The notes under the pieces were generated by a model. It did no database searches. It saw only the letters and a list, made by a program, of their open reading frames with translations, and was not told the DNA's origin. Both the position numbers and the translations under genes were made by a program. Below are positions 34,409-43,050 of a DNA stretch of 43,527 nt, piece after piece (positions within the stretch are counted from its first letter, which is position 1; the number at the start of each line of letters is the position of its first letter). This DNA comes from an uncultured Spirochaetia bacterium (GTDB lineage Bacteria; Spirochaetota; Spirochaetia; Sphaerochaetales; Sphaerochaetaceae), in the NCBI GenBank assembly GCA_905236385.1, contig CAJOOY010000008.1:1-43527 (forward strand), in the 5' to 3' direction.

Positions 34409-35818
34409 ATGAAAGAACTTAAGCATCTCACTCACAGGCAAATGTGGATATTTGCCATAGGTCAGCTTGGCTGGAGCCTCCTCGGAGGAATAATCAATGC
34501 CTGGCTTGTAACATTCTATCTGCCCACAGAAGAGGGAATCACAAAACTCGTTCCTTCCGGACTTATTGTTTTCGGAATTCTCACGGTTCTCGGAATTATT
34601 ACCTTCGGTTGCCGTATTTTTGATGCCATAACCGACCCATTGATTGCTTCTCTCAGTGACAGAAGTAATAACAAAAACGGTAGACGTATCCCATTCATGA
34701 AGGCTGCAGCCCTCCCGTTTGCAATTGTTACAGTTCTGGTCTTTATGGCCCCTGTTAACGGCTTAAGTGGCTACAACGTGGCTTGGCTGGCCTGTACGCT
34801 GGTTCTTTTCTATCTCTTCATGACCATGTACTGTACTCCGTACAATGCCCTCATCTCCGAGTTTGCAAAGAACCAGGAAGAGAGAATGTACATCTCAACT
34901 TCCATTTCTCTCACATACTTCTTTGGCACCCTTCTTGCATACACACCGTTTGTATTTGCCGGAATGCTCAGAAGCGCTGCCGGCTACTACAACAGCTATA
35001 GAATCTGTTTTGCAGTTCTTGCTGCAGTCGCCCTTGTTTGTATGCTTCTACCAACCTTCCTTCTAAAAGAAAGAGACTATGTAGATTCAAAACCGGATAA
35101 GACAAATACATTTAAGAGCCTAGCTTCTACATTTAAAAATAATGGTTTCAGAATCTTCGTTGCATCAGACATTATGTACTGGGTTGGCCTGACGCTCTTC
35201 CAGACAGGACTTCCGTTCTTTGTTAAGGTTTCAATGAACCTTGATGAGTTCTACACCATGGTCTTCCTCGGAACCATGACAGTACTTTCAGCTTGCTTCT
35301 ATCCGATTGTTGGAAACCTGGTAAAGAAGTTTGGAAAGAAGAAACTCACCATAGTAGGATTCTTGGGTCTGGCCATTGCTTACACAGTTACAGCCTTAAT
35401 TGGAATTCTGCCACTGCCAGGAATTGTGTTTGGAGTAATTATTGTTGTAGTCTCTGCCTTCCCGATGGCACTTCTCGGAATCATTCCTCAGGCTATTGTC
35501 GCAGACGTGGCGGAAGAGGAGGCTGTAGTAACAGGCGAGAACAGACAAGGTATGTTCTTTGCAGCTAGAACCTTCTCCATGAAGTTTGGTCAGAGTGTGG
35601 CCATGCTCACATTTACCTCTCTTGCCATTCTCGGAGTGAATGTTGATGTAACATCCAACGATATTACTGCTTCCTCCTACGGCCTAAGAATAGTTGCCAT
35701 TGTAGCAGTTGTGTTCTGCGTGGCCGGAGCTGTCATCCTCGGCATGTATGACGAGAAGGGAGTTCTTAAGCATATTGCCAAAGAAGAAGACAAGGCATAC
35801 GTTGAGGCAGTCAGGTAA
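34409..35818 (+). CDS. GPH-family sugar:cation symporter (MelB-like, MFS)
   Basis: A 469-aa twelve-helix transporter. GQLGWSLLGGIINAWL lies in the first helix region, and FDAITDPLIASLSDRSNNKNGRRIPFM matches the GPH loop motif between helices 2 and 3 (D-P-x4-SDR...GRR-P). VADVAEEEAVVTGENRQGMF is the conserved cytosolic loop in the second half. It imports a galactoside or similar glycoside with Na+ or H+. The following alpha-galactosidase (TAATG junction, 1-bp overlap) makes melibiose or raffinose-type sugars likely. Confidence 0.92.
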   Translation: MKELKHLTHRQMWIFAIGQLGWSLLGGIINAWLVTFYLPTEEGITKLVPSGLIVFGILTVLGIITFGCRIFDAITDPLIASLSDRSNNKNGRRIPFMKAAALPFAIVTVLVFMAPVNGLSGYNVAWLACTLVLFYLFMTMYCTPYNALISEFAKNQEERMYISTSISLTYFFGTLLAYTPFVFAGMLRSAAGYYNSYRICFAVLAAVALVCMLLPTFLLKERDYVDSKPDKTNTFKSLASTFKNNGFRIFVASDIMYWVGLTLFQTGLPFFVKVSMNLDEFYTMVFLGTMTVLSACFYPIVGNLVKKFGKKKLTIVGFLGLAIAYTVTALIGILPLPGIVFGVIIVVVSAFPMALLGIIPQAIVADVAEEEAVVTGENRQGMFFAARTFSMKFGQSVAMLTFTSLAILGVNVDVTSNDITASSYGLRIVAIVAVVFCVAGAVILGMYDEKGVLKHIAKEEDKAYVEAVR

Positions 35819-37440
35819 TGGACTTTGAACTAAGATACCGTATTCGGAATTCTAATCTCGTATTAAATACTACTTCTGCCAATTCTGACGTTGAAATCTG
35901 CTCAGAATCCAAGGAAAAGTGGTATAGTCTAACTGTTACAGCAAAGCAGGAGCTGGTATTGGATTCTGCTTTGCTTGACAGTGTTTTCAGTATAGGTAAG
36001 ACAGACACGTTCTTTATGAACGGCTATCAGAGTTGGACTGATTCAAAAGAAATGGTTCTCTCTGAAAACCCGACTGAACGGAATTCAAATAGAATTCCCC
36101 GCATTCTTAGAAACATTTTTGCCTTTGACCGCTACGGAGACTCTGTTTTCTACAACTATAAATCCAACACCGTTCATGGTTATGATGTTTTTTATGTCAA
36201 AGGTAAAAAGAGCTTTTTCTCTTTTAACAGAAATTCTGATACTTCTTTTGCTATCTATGAAGTAAATAAAGACGCAGGAAACCTCAGAATTAAATCAGAT
36301 ATAAAGGGTCTCTCTCTTAAAGCCGGAGAGAGTGTAAAGATTTTTGATCTGTACCTTGGCTCTGATTACGAAGAGGGTCTTAAGGAATTTAAGTCTTATT
36401 TCAATGTAGGAAAGAAAGAAAAGATAATAGGTTACACATCTTGGTACAACCACTATCAGAACATTAATGAAGACATCATTTCAAGGGCCCTTGATCATAT
36501 GGACAAGCCTTTCAACCTGTTTCAGATAGATGATGGTTACGAGACCTTTGTTGGAGACTGGACTGATGTTGACCCTGCCAAGTTTCCTTCCGGACTTAAG
36601 GCTATTGTTTCGAGAATACACGAGAAGGGTATGAAGGCCGGAATCTGGCTTGCTCCATTTGTTGCTGAAACAAAAAGCCGCGTTTACAGAGAGCATTATG
36701 ACTGGATTTTAAAGGACAGGGATGGAAAACCCAGTCGTTGCGGATCAAACTGGAGCGGTTTCTATGCTCTGGATCTGAGAAAAGAAGAGGTCAGGGAGTA
36801 CTTGAAAAAGTGTTTTGATAATTTTCTCTCCATTGGTTTTGACTTTTTCAAACTGGATTTTCTCTACGCTTCTATGATTGAAGAAGTTGAAGGCTACACC
36901 AGAGCCCAGATGGCCAGAAAGAGCTATTCATACCTACGCTCTCTTGTGGGAGATAAGATTATTCTCGGTTGTGGGGCTTCTTGTTTTCCAGCCTATGGAC
37001 TATTTGACTACATGAGAATAGGGCCAGATGTTTCTTTGGAGTTTGATGATGTTTGGTATATGCGCCACATGCACAGAGAGCGTGTTTCAACTAAGACAAC
37101 TCTACAGAACACCATCTACAGGTCCATGTTTGACACTTCTCTTTTCGGAAACGACCCTGATGTTGTTCTTTTAAGAGATGCAAATATTAAGCTCACTCCA
37201 AAACAGAGAGAAGCTTTGATTATGATTAATTCCCTCTTTGGCTCTGTGTTTATGACCAGCGACGATATAGGCGAGTATGATGATAAGAAGAAAGGACTTC
37301 TCTCTCGCTGTCTAGATGTTTTCCAAAACGCAGAAGAGAAAAGTTTTGAAAGAAAAGGAAATATCATAACTGTCACCTATGTATGTCATGGCAAAAAGGA
37401 AAGTTTCTCCTACCACACTCAAAAAGGAATACTACTATGA
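35818..37440 (+). CDS. Alpha-galactosidase, GH36
   Basis: Removes terminal alpha-galactose from imported oligosaccharides. The 540-aa protein (shorter than the ~720-aa GH36 group I enzymes) has an N-terminal beta domain, then the TIM barrel with GYTSWYNHY, FQIDDGYE, GIWLAPFVAE, nucleophile D347 in FFKLDFLYA and acid/base D404 in RIGPDVSLEF. No signal peptide, so intracellular, matching uptake by the symporter. Its ATG overlaps the symporter stop and its TGA overlaps the next start (ATGA), giving a tight three-gene cassette. Confidence 0.92.
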   Translation: MDFELRYRIRNSNLVLNTTSANSDVEICSESKEKWYSLTVTAKQELVLDSALLDSVFSIGKTDTFFMNGYQSWTDSKEMVLSENPTERNSNRIPRILRNIFAFDRYGDSVFYNYKSNTVHGYDVFYVKGKKSFFSFNRNSDTSFAIYEVNKDAGNLRIKSDIKGLSLKAGESVKIFDLYLGSDYEEGLKEFKSYFNVGKKEKIIGYTSWYNHYQNINEDIISRALDHMDKPFNLFQIDDGYETFVGDWTDVDPAKFPSGLKAIVSRIHEKGMKAGIWLAPFVAETKSRVYREHYDWILKDRDGKPSRCGSNWSGFYALDLRKEEVREYLKKCFDNFLSIGFDFFKLDFLYASMIEEVEGYTRAQMARKSYSYLRSLVGDKIILGCGASCFPAYGLFDYMRIGPDVSLEFDDVWYMRHMHRERVSTKTTLQNTIYRSMFDTSLFGNDPDVVLLRDANIKLTPKQREALIMINSLFGSVFMTSDDIGEYDDKKKGLLSRCLDVFQNAEEKSFERKGNIITVTYVCHGKKESFSYHTQKGILL

Positions 37441-38879
37441 AAGTAAAAGATAAAAGCGCTGTTATTTTTGGTAACCCTATGCCTGAAAAGGTCTTACGTT
37501 CAGCTGAGAAGAGCAAAGCCTCCTACGAAAAGAAGTTTGGATCAGATGCGGAAAAGCACTACAAACTTGGTTTTGAGAAGATTGAAACACTGGATTTTCT
37601 AGGGGCTCAGAACATAGTCTTTAAAGATAAGGCTGAGAAGTTTGATGAGAAGGCACTGATAGTTGGAAATATAAGAATGGGTTTTGGACACTACAGAATC
37701 TCTATTGCCATGGCTAGTGCTGCACGAGCTTTAGGCTACACGCCTTACTGGCTTGATTTAGCTGGTTTTGAAGCAACCGGTAGCAAGATGATTAGAGCTC
37801 AAAACGACCTGTATTCACTAGCTTCCCGTATTTCTCAGAAGTCAAAACTCTTTAACTCCCTTATTTGGGAGCCGTTGAACAGTGAAGGTTTTAAGAAGAT
37901 TACTTACAACGCTAAGGACCAGAAAAACAGTGAGTTACTTGTTCCGATTTTTGAAGGCATAGACAAGGACGTGCCGTACATTGCCACACATGTGTGGCCC
38001 AGCCAGGGAGCCATTCATGCGGGCATGACACACGTTGTAAATGCTGTGCCGGATAACTGGCCCATGGCTCTTCACCTGTCTGAGGGTGCAATTCATGCAG
38101 TTCAGACCCCGTTTGCTTACTTAGGGTACAAGACTTTTAACGGTTTTGACAAAAAGCCACTTAAGGGCATGAGCGAGAAAGAGCTGAAAATGACTGGTCA
38201 TTTTGTTGACCATGAACTGGTTGTGAACCTTGAACAGGACAATGAAAACAGAAAGAAGAGAGTTCTTGAAAACAGGCCATTAAGGTTCCTTCTAACAGTT
38301 GGAGGAGCAGGGGCTGGCTTTAAGCAGTTTCTACAGGTAGTTGAGCACTTAATTCCTTATGTCAAAGAGAAAAAGGCTGCGCTGTTCATTAACTTTGGAG
38401 ATCATAAAAACGTCTATGACAAGATGCTTAGTAGTCTTGGAAAGATAGAAACAGTGAACTTCTTTGACAGGTATAATGAGCTTAAGGAGTTTAAAAAATC
38501 TCTTGAAGCAGAAGACGTAAGTGGAATCTACTGCATTTGTAATTCAAATATTTTTGAGGCTGTGTACAGCACAAACCTTCTTATGAATGTGTCAGATGTA
38601 CTTGTAACTAAGCCTTCCGAGTTAGCTTACTATCCTATCCCAAAACTATTCATGCGCCATATAGGTGGACATGAGGTCTATGGAGCCATACACGGAAGAG
38701 AGTTTGGAGACTCTACTTGGGAGTGCCCAGACCCTAAATCCATGGCAAACATGCTTGATAGTCTACTTAATGATAGAGAGATTCTTGCACATATGGCTGA
38801 TGAGATAACTAAGCAGAAGGCTCAGGGACTGTACAACGGAGCCTATGAGTGCGTTAAGTTGGCCGCCTCTGGCAGATAA
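37437..38879 (+). CDS. Unplaced protein, possibly a GT-B-fold glycosyltransferase
   Basis: I cannot name this 480-aa protein. Residues about 65-110 have the flavour of an N-terminal Rossmann half (ALIVGNIRMGFGHYRISIAM with ARALGYTPYWLDLAG). The C-terminal half has FLLTVGGAGAGFKQFLQVVE, LFINFGDHK, and VSDVLVTKPSELAYYPIPKL followed by GGHEVYGAIHGREFGDSTWE. That layout resembles the donor-binding half of MurG/MGDG-synthase-type GT-B enzymes. The central THVWPSQGAIHAGMTHVVNA and HLSEGAIHAVQTPFAYLG are striking and conserved-looking. It is coupled to the alpha-galactosidase by ATGA, so it may process the same sugar. Function is inference. Confidence 0.6.
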   Translation: MKVKDKSAVIFGNPMPEKVLRSAEKSKASYEKKFGSDAEKHYKLGFEKIETLDFLGAQNIVFKDKAEKFDEKALIVGNIRMGFGHYRISIAMASAARALGYTPYWLDLAGFEATGSKMIRAQNDLYSLASRISQKSKLFNSLIWEPLNSEGFKKITYNAKDQKNSELLVPIFEGIDKDVPYIATHVWPSQGAIHAGMTHVVNAVPDNWPMALHLSEGAIHAVQTPFAYLGYKTFNGFDKKPLKGMSEKELKMTGHFVDHELVVNLEQDNENRKKRVLENRPLRFLLTVGGAGAGFKQFLQVVEHLIPYVKEKKAALFINFGDHKNVYDKMLSSLGKIETVNFFDRYNELKEFKKSLEAEDVSGIYCICNSNIFEAVYSTNLLMNVSDVLVTKPSELAYYPIPKLFMRHIGGHEVYGAIHGREFGDSTWECPDPKSMANMLDSLLNDREILAHMADEITKQKAQGLYNGAYECVKLAASGR

Positions 38880-38885
38880 GAAGTA

Positions 38886-38914
38886 TTGACGAGATTCTCT
38901 GTTGGTAGTATATA
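38886..38914 (+). promoter_or_regulatory. Promoter of the csoR-copA operon
   Basis: TTGACG (38886-38891), 17-nt spacer, TATATA (38909-38914). The start point would be about 38921, the first base of the copper operator, 7 bp after the galactoside cassette ends. Confidence 0.6.
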
Positions 38915-38920
38915 TGGACT

Positions 38921-38937
38921 ATACCCTCTAGGGGTAT
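38921..38937 (+). promoter_or_regulatory. CsoR operator
   Basis: ATACCCTCTAGGGGTAT is a G/C-tract inverted repeat that closely matches the known Bacillus subtilis CsoR site ATACCCTACGGGGGTAT. It begins at the predicted transcription start and ends 12 bp before the csoR ATG, so binding would block initiation or escape, relieved by Cu(I). Confidence 0.8.
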
Positions 38938-38949
38938 TTGGAGGTTCGT

Positions 38950-39249
38950 ATGGATTGCCAAAACTGCAGTGTCAGGAAGACTGTCAGAGATGAAGAGCAG
39001 AAAAAGAAACTCATTAACAGACTTAGTCGTATTGAGGGCCAGATCAGGGGCCTGAAGACTATGATGGAAAATGACTGTTACTGTAATGATATTCTCATTC
39101 AAAGTTCGGCTGTCTCACAGGCCCTTTATTCCTTTGAGAAAGAAGTTTTAAGGTCCCATATGCACACCTGTGTGGTCAAAGATATTAGAGAAGGCCATGA
39201 TGAAGTTGTTGATGAACTACTTGAGACCATCCATAAGTTAATGAGGTAA
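38950..39249 (+). CDS. csoR: Copper-sensing transcriptional repressor CsoR
   Basis: A 99-aa all-helical DUF156 repressor. The core [20 protein letters not shown] is followed by the metal ligands of the C-H-C set: Cys in CYCNDIL, His and Cys in SHMHTC. An extra CxxC occurs at the N-terminus (MDCQNC). I use ATG 38950 with GGAGG at 38940-38944; the TTG at 38938 overlaps that site. It is followed 2 bp later by copA. Cu(I) binding should release it from the operator at 38921-38937. Confidence 0.9.
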   Translation: MDCQNCSVRKTVRDEEQKKKLINRLSRIEGQIRGLKTMMENDCYCNDILIQSSAVSQALYSFEKEVLRSHMHTCVVKDIREGHDEVVDELLETIHKLMR

Positions 39250-39251
39250 GT

Positions 39252-41744
39252 ATGACACAGTACAACGTTACAGGTATGAGCTGTGCAGCTTGCTCAGCAA
39301 GGGTTGAGAAGGCTGTTTCAAAAGTAGAAGGGGTTACTTCCTGTTCAGTGAGCCTACTAACTAACTCAATGGGCGTAGAAGGAACGGCAGACAGTGAAAA
39401 GATAATAAGGGCCGTAACTGAGGCTGGTTATGGGGCTTCCCTTAAAGGAGAAAACAAGAAAAAAGCTACCAAGATGGAAGAAGAAGAGGCCTTAGCAGAC
39501 CATGAGACTCCAATTCTTAAAAGAAGACTCTTTACTTCTTTAGGTTTTCTGCTTCTTCTCATGTATGTCTCAATGGGACACCATATGCTCTCTCTTCCTC
39601 TTCCAGCCTGGTTTGAAGGAAACTATTTAGCTCAAGCACTCTTGCAGATGATTCTTGCAGCCATAGTTATGATTATTAACTCAAAGTTTTTCACCAGCGG
39701 TTTTAAAAGTCTCTTTCACCTCTCTCCAAACATGGACACACTTGTGGCTTTAGGCTCTTCTGCTTCCTTTTTATGGAGCACAATCGTTCTGTTTCAAATG
39801 ACAGGAAACATTTCTGAATCCGCAAATCTTATTCATAATCTTTACTTTGAAAGTGCTGCCATGATTCTAACTCTTATAACAGTTGGGAAGATGCTTGAAG
39901 CTCGCTCCAAAGGTAAAACTACAATTGCTCTTAAGGCACTAATGAAGATAGTGCCACAGAGTGCAACTGTAATTAGAGACTCAAAACAGATAGAAGTTCC
40001 GGTAGAAGAAGTGGTAGTTGGAGACATTTTTGTTGTAAAACCCGGTGAAAGCATTCCTGTAGATGGTTTAATTATTGAAGGTAGCAGTGCTGTAAATGAA
40101 TCTTCTCTTACCGGAGAGAGCATACCAGTAGATAAGAGTGTAGGGGACAAGGTAAGTGCTGCCACAATTAATCAAAGTGGCTTTATCAAATGCCGAGCAA
40201 CAAGAGTTGGAGAAGATACAACCCTCTCCCAGATAATTAAAATGGTAAGTGACGCAGCTGCAACCAAGGCGCCGATTGCCAGAACAGCTGATAAGATTTC
40301 TGGCTACTTTGTTCCATCTGTTATAGGGGTTGCTACCATAACAACAATAGTTTGGCTTTTACTTGGAAGAAGTTTTTCATTTTCTCTGGCTAGAGGTATT
40401 TCAGTTTTAGTAATCAGCTGCCCCTGTGCTTTGGGCCTGGCTACTCCTGTGGCCATAATGGTTGGAAACGGAGTTGGAGCAAAAAACGGAATTCTATTTA
40501 AAACTTCAGCCTCTCTTGAAGAGACGGGAAGAGTTTCAGTTGTAGCTTTGGACAAGACAGGAACTATTACTAATGGAACACCTGTTGTAACAGATATGAT
40601 TAGCTGTAATGGCTTTACTGATAAAGACTTAATTGAGACAGCTACTTCTCTTGAAAGTAAAAGCGAACATCCACTATCTAGAGCCATAATGGAAAAAGCT
40701 TCTGCTATTCTTACAGAGATTCCTGAAGTGACTGACTTTAAGGCTCTTCCAGGAAACGGTCTTTGTGCCATGAGAGATGGAGTTCCTCTTACTGGTGGAA
40801 GTCTTTCATTTATAAGCTCTCGCTTTAAGGTGGATGAAAAGACTATCTCTTTAGCCAAAGAGCTTGCAGCCCAGGGAAAGACACCCCTGCTGTTTGTTAA
40901 GGGTGAAACAGTCTGTGGCATGATAGCTGTAGCGGACACAGTCAAGTCAGACAGCGTCAAGGCTATCAGGCAACTACAGAACATGGGTATTCACGTGGTC
41001 ATGCTCACAGGAGATAATAAGAGAACAGCTTCAGCAATTGGTAAGCAAATTGGGGTAAATGAAGTTATATCTGAAGTTCTTCCAGGGCAAAAGGCTGCAG
41101 ATGTAGGAAAGCTTAAGAGTAAGGGAAAGGTTGCCATGGTTGGGGACGGGATTAATGACGCTCCAGCTCTTACCTCCGCAGATATAGGAATAGCAATAGG
41201 CTCTGGAACAGATGTAGCCATAGATGCTGCAGATGTAGTGCTTATGAAGAGTTCTCTAATGGACGTTTGTGCAGCTGTGCGTTTAAGTAGATCTACGCTT
41301 AGAAATATACATGAGAACCTCTTCTGGGCGTTCTTTTACAACGTAGTTTGTATACCTCTTGCCGCAGGGTGCTTCACATCTTTGGGGCTAACACTCAATC
41401 CTATGATTGGAGCAGCGGCCATGAGCCTTTCAAGCTTCTGTGTAGTTTCAAATGCACTGAGGCTGAATCTGTGCAAGATACATGATCCCTCAAGGGACAA
41501 AAAGATAGTTAAAAAGGAGAAAAAAACAATGGATAAAGTATTTGAAATGAGTATTGAAGGTATGATGTGCTCCCACTGCGAAGCTAGAGTAAAAAAGGCT
41601 CTTGAGGCTGTCTCTGGCGTTAAAATGGCAGAAGTAAGTCATGAGAAGAACTCTGCCACAGTTACAGCTACCACTTCAGTAACAGCAGAAGAACTGACAA
41701 AGGCCGTCACTGACGCTGATTACAACGTTATTTCTATACGCTGA
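39252..41744 (+). CDS. copA: Copper-exporting P1B-type ATPase with C-terminal CopZ-like domain
   Basis: Exports Cu(I) across the inner membrane. The 830-aa protein has an N-terminal HMA domain (GMSCAAC, C11/C14), about eight helices, the transport motif CPC at 390-392, phosphorylated D434 in DKTGT, the SEHPLSRA motif, and GDGINDAP from residue 631. After the last helix a lysine-rich linker ([11 protein letters not shown]) leads to a second HMA domain (residues 760-830, [14 protein letters not shown]773/C776). AAGGAG at 41514-41519 stands 9 nt before Met760, so the tail can probably also be made as a free chaperone. Confidence 0.95.
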   Translation: MTQYNVTGMSCAACSARVEKAVSKVEGVTSCSVSLLTNSMGVEGTADSEKIIRAVTEAGYGASLKGENKKKATKMEEEEALADHETPILKRRLFTSLGFLLLLMYVSMGHHMLSLPLPAWFEGNYLAQALLQMILAAIVMIINSKFFTSGFKSLFHLSPNMDTLVALGSSASFLWSTIVLFQMTGNISESANLIHNLYFESAAMILTLITVGKMLEARSKGKTTIALKALMKIVPQSATVIRDSKQIEVPVEEVVVGDIFVVKPGESIPVDGLIIEGSSAVNESSLTGESIPVDKSVGDKVSAATINQSGFIKCRATRVGEDTTLSQIIKMVSDAAATKAPIARTADKISGYFVPSVIGVATITTIVWLLLGRSFSFSLARGISVLVISCPCALGLATPVAIMVGNGVGAKNGILFKTSASLEETGRVSVVALDKTGTITNGTPVVTDMISCNGFTDKDLIETATSLESKSEHPLSRAIMEKASAILTEIPEVTDFKALPGNGLCAMRDGVPLTGGSLSFISSRFKVDEKTISLAKELAAQGKTPLLFVKGETVCGMIAVADTVKSDSVKAIRQLQNMGIHVVMLTGDNKRTASAIGKQIGVNEVISEVLPGQKAADVGKLKSKGKVAMVGDGINDAPALTSADIGIAIGSGTDVAIDAADVVLMKSSLMDVCAAVRLSRSTLRNIHENLFWAFFYNVVCIPLAAGCFTSLGLTLNPMIGAAAMSLSSFCVVSNALRLNLCKIHDPSRDKKIVKKEKKTMDKVFEMSIEGMMCSHCEARVKKALEAVSGVKMAEVSHEKNSATVTATTSVTAEELTKAVTDADYNVISIR
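41514..41744 (+). promoter_or_regulatory. Internal ribosome site and in-frame start for a CopZ-like product within copA
   Basis: AAGGAG (41514-41519), 9-nt spacer, ATG 41529. The resulting 71-aa product ([20 protein letters not shown]...) is a complete copper chaperone of normal CopZ length ending at the copA stop. Confidence 0.5.
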
Positions 41745-41771
41745 AAAATATAAATTTTTTCTGATTTTATC

Positions 41772-41935
41772 TTGACCCTTGCCCCCTTAGCTAGTAAGGT
41801 AGCCCTTGTAAAGTGCGGAGACCAACCAGATCCAAGAATCTCCACAGTTCTGAAGGCAAACAATGCATGTGGTGCCACCCTAGTCAAGTAAGACGACTTC
41901 AGGACGAACTGCATTTTACCTAGGGTTAGTGCGGA
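41772..41935 (+). promoter_or_regulatory. Structured leader of the amino-acid ABC operon (unidentified)
   Basis: The 191-bp gap after copA is rich in dyads. TTGACC (41772-41777) and TAAGGT (41795-41800) may be a weak promoter. Pairings seen are CCTTA/TAAGG (41785-41799), GGAGA/TCTCC (41817-41843), AGTTC+TGAAG (41846-41855) with CTTCA+GAACT (41897-41910), and ACCCTAG/CTAGGGT (41877-41883 with 41920-41926). AGTGCGGA occurs at 41812-41819 and again at 41928-41935, directly before the ATG. It matches no riboswitch class I know. A 39-codon reading frame (41772-41891) also runs through it, so a gene remnant is possible. Confidence 0.4.
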
Positions 41936-43048
41936 ATGATAGAAATTCGTCATTTGCGAAAGGAGTTTGATGATAACACAATTCCACTGAAGGATATAAA
42001 CGTTACCATCAACAATGGGGATGTGATAAGCATCATCGGACCTTCTGGCACGGGCAAGTCCACATTGCTCAGATGTATCAACATGCTGACCGAACCAACT
42101 GGCGGTCAGATTATTGTAGATGGCCAGGACATCACAGAACGAGGCTGTGACCTCAACGAAGTGAGAAAGAAGATGGGAATGGTTTTCCAGTCCTTCAATC
42201 TCTTTGGGCACCTTACCGTAATCGAGAACATAATGAATCCTCAGATCACATTGCTCGGCAGAAGCCGACAAGAGGCCTATGATAAGGCCATGTATCTGTT
42301 GACTCAGGTCGGTCTGGTTACAAAGGTTTTTTCTTATCCTGACGAGTTGTCAGGCGGACAGCAGCAGAGAATTGCCATAGCCAGGACCCTTGCCATGGAT
42401 CCGGATATTATTCTCTTTGATGAGCCGACAAGTGCGCTTGATCCTTCAATGATTGGAGAAGTACAGTCAGTTATTAAGCTTCTTGCCAAGACAGGAAGAA
42501 CAATGATGATTGTTACCCACGAGATGGATTTTGCCCGTAAAATCTCCAACCGCGTTCTGTTTATGTCAGACGGTGAAATCTACGAAGAGGGAACTCCTAA
42601 GCAGATTTTTGAAAATCCGAAGAGGGAGCTTACAAGACGCTTTGTACAGAGGCTCACAACTCTTAGCTACAAGATTGACAGTACAGAGTTTGACTTTGAG
42701 GTTATTAATGAAGAACTCATGAACTACGGTGAGAAGCTTCTTATTGAATCAGAAAGACTCAGTAAGCTCTCCCTTGCTATTGAGGAAATCTGTATTAACA
42801 ATATTGCAGCTTACTCTGACAATCCTTTCATTCTTGTTAAGATTGAGTATTCAGAGAAGCAGGACGTTCTCTCCGTATCAATCAGATACAAGGGTGATGA
42901 GCGTTTTGATCCACGTACTTCAGAAAGTAAGCTCTTCTTGCTTATGCTTGATGAAAGCACAACTTCACTTTCAGAGAAACCTCTTGAAAATGATCCGGAC
43001 GGATGTCTCTATCAGATTGATATGAGCTTTAAGTGGGTGGAGGAGTGA
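41936..43048 (+). CDS. Polar amino-acid ABC transporter ATPase fused to an RsbW-like GHKL domain
   Basis: Residues 1-~245 are a GlnQ/HisP-type ATPase: Walker A GPSGTGKS at 35-42, signature LSGGQQQR, Walker B IILFDEPTSALDP, switch VTHEMDF. Residues ~255-370 are an extra domain with ESERLSKLSLAIEEICINNI, matching the N-box of anti-sigma-type GHKL ATPases (E284 and N288 in ExxxN). Then comes SIRYKGDERFDP, matching the G1 box but with Tyr318 where Asp is expected. GlnQ proteins are about 240 aa, so this is a true fusion. The ATG has GCGGA directly before it rather than a spaced ribosome site. The binding-protein gene follows after 2 bp. Confidence 0.85.
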   Translation: MIEIRHLRKEFDDNTIPLKDINVTINNGDVISIIGPSGTGKSTLLRCINMLTEPTGGQIIVDGQDITERGCDLNEVRKKMGMVFQSFNLFGHLTVIENIMNPQITLLGRSRQEAYDKAMYLLTQVGLVTKVFSYPDELSGGQQQRIAIARTLAMDPDIILFDEPTSALDPSMIGEVQSVIKLLAKTGRTMMIVTHEMDFARKISNRVLFMSDGEIYEEGTPKQIFENPKRELTRRFVQRLTTLSYKIDSTEFDFEVINEELMNYGEKLLIESERLSKLSLAIEEICINNIAAYSDNPFILVKIEYSEKQDVLSVSIRYKGDERFDPRTSESKLFLLMLDESTTSLSEKPLENDPDGCLYQIDMSFKWVEE

Positions 43049-43050
43049 GT

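Noticed and set aside
41868-41884. T-box-like AGGGTGGCACCAC on the minus strand
   Set aside because: It matches 13 nt of the T-box antiterminator consensus, but on that strand no aminoacyl-synthetase or amino-acid gene follows (copA is convergent) and no specifier stem lies upstream, which would be coding sequence. Treated as chance.
41772-41891. 39-codon plus-strand frame starting TTG (ILTLAPLASKVALVK...)
   Set aside because: Codon use looks plausible, but there is no ribosome site and no recognised family; a loose resemblance to resolvase N-termini lacks the catalytic serine motif. Kept only as an alternative for the leader.
41720-42271. 183-codon minus-strand open frame
   Set aside because: Most of it is antisense to the well-supported ABC ATPase gene, and the product matches no family I know.
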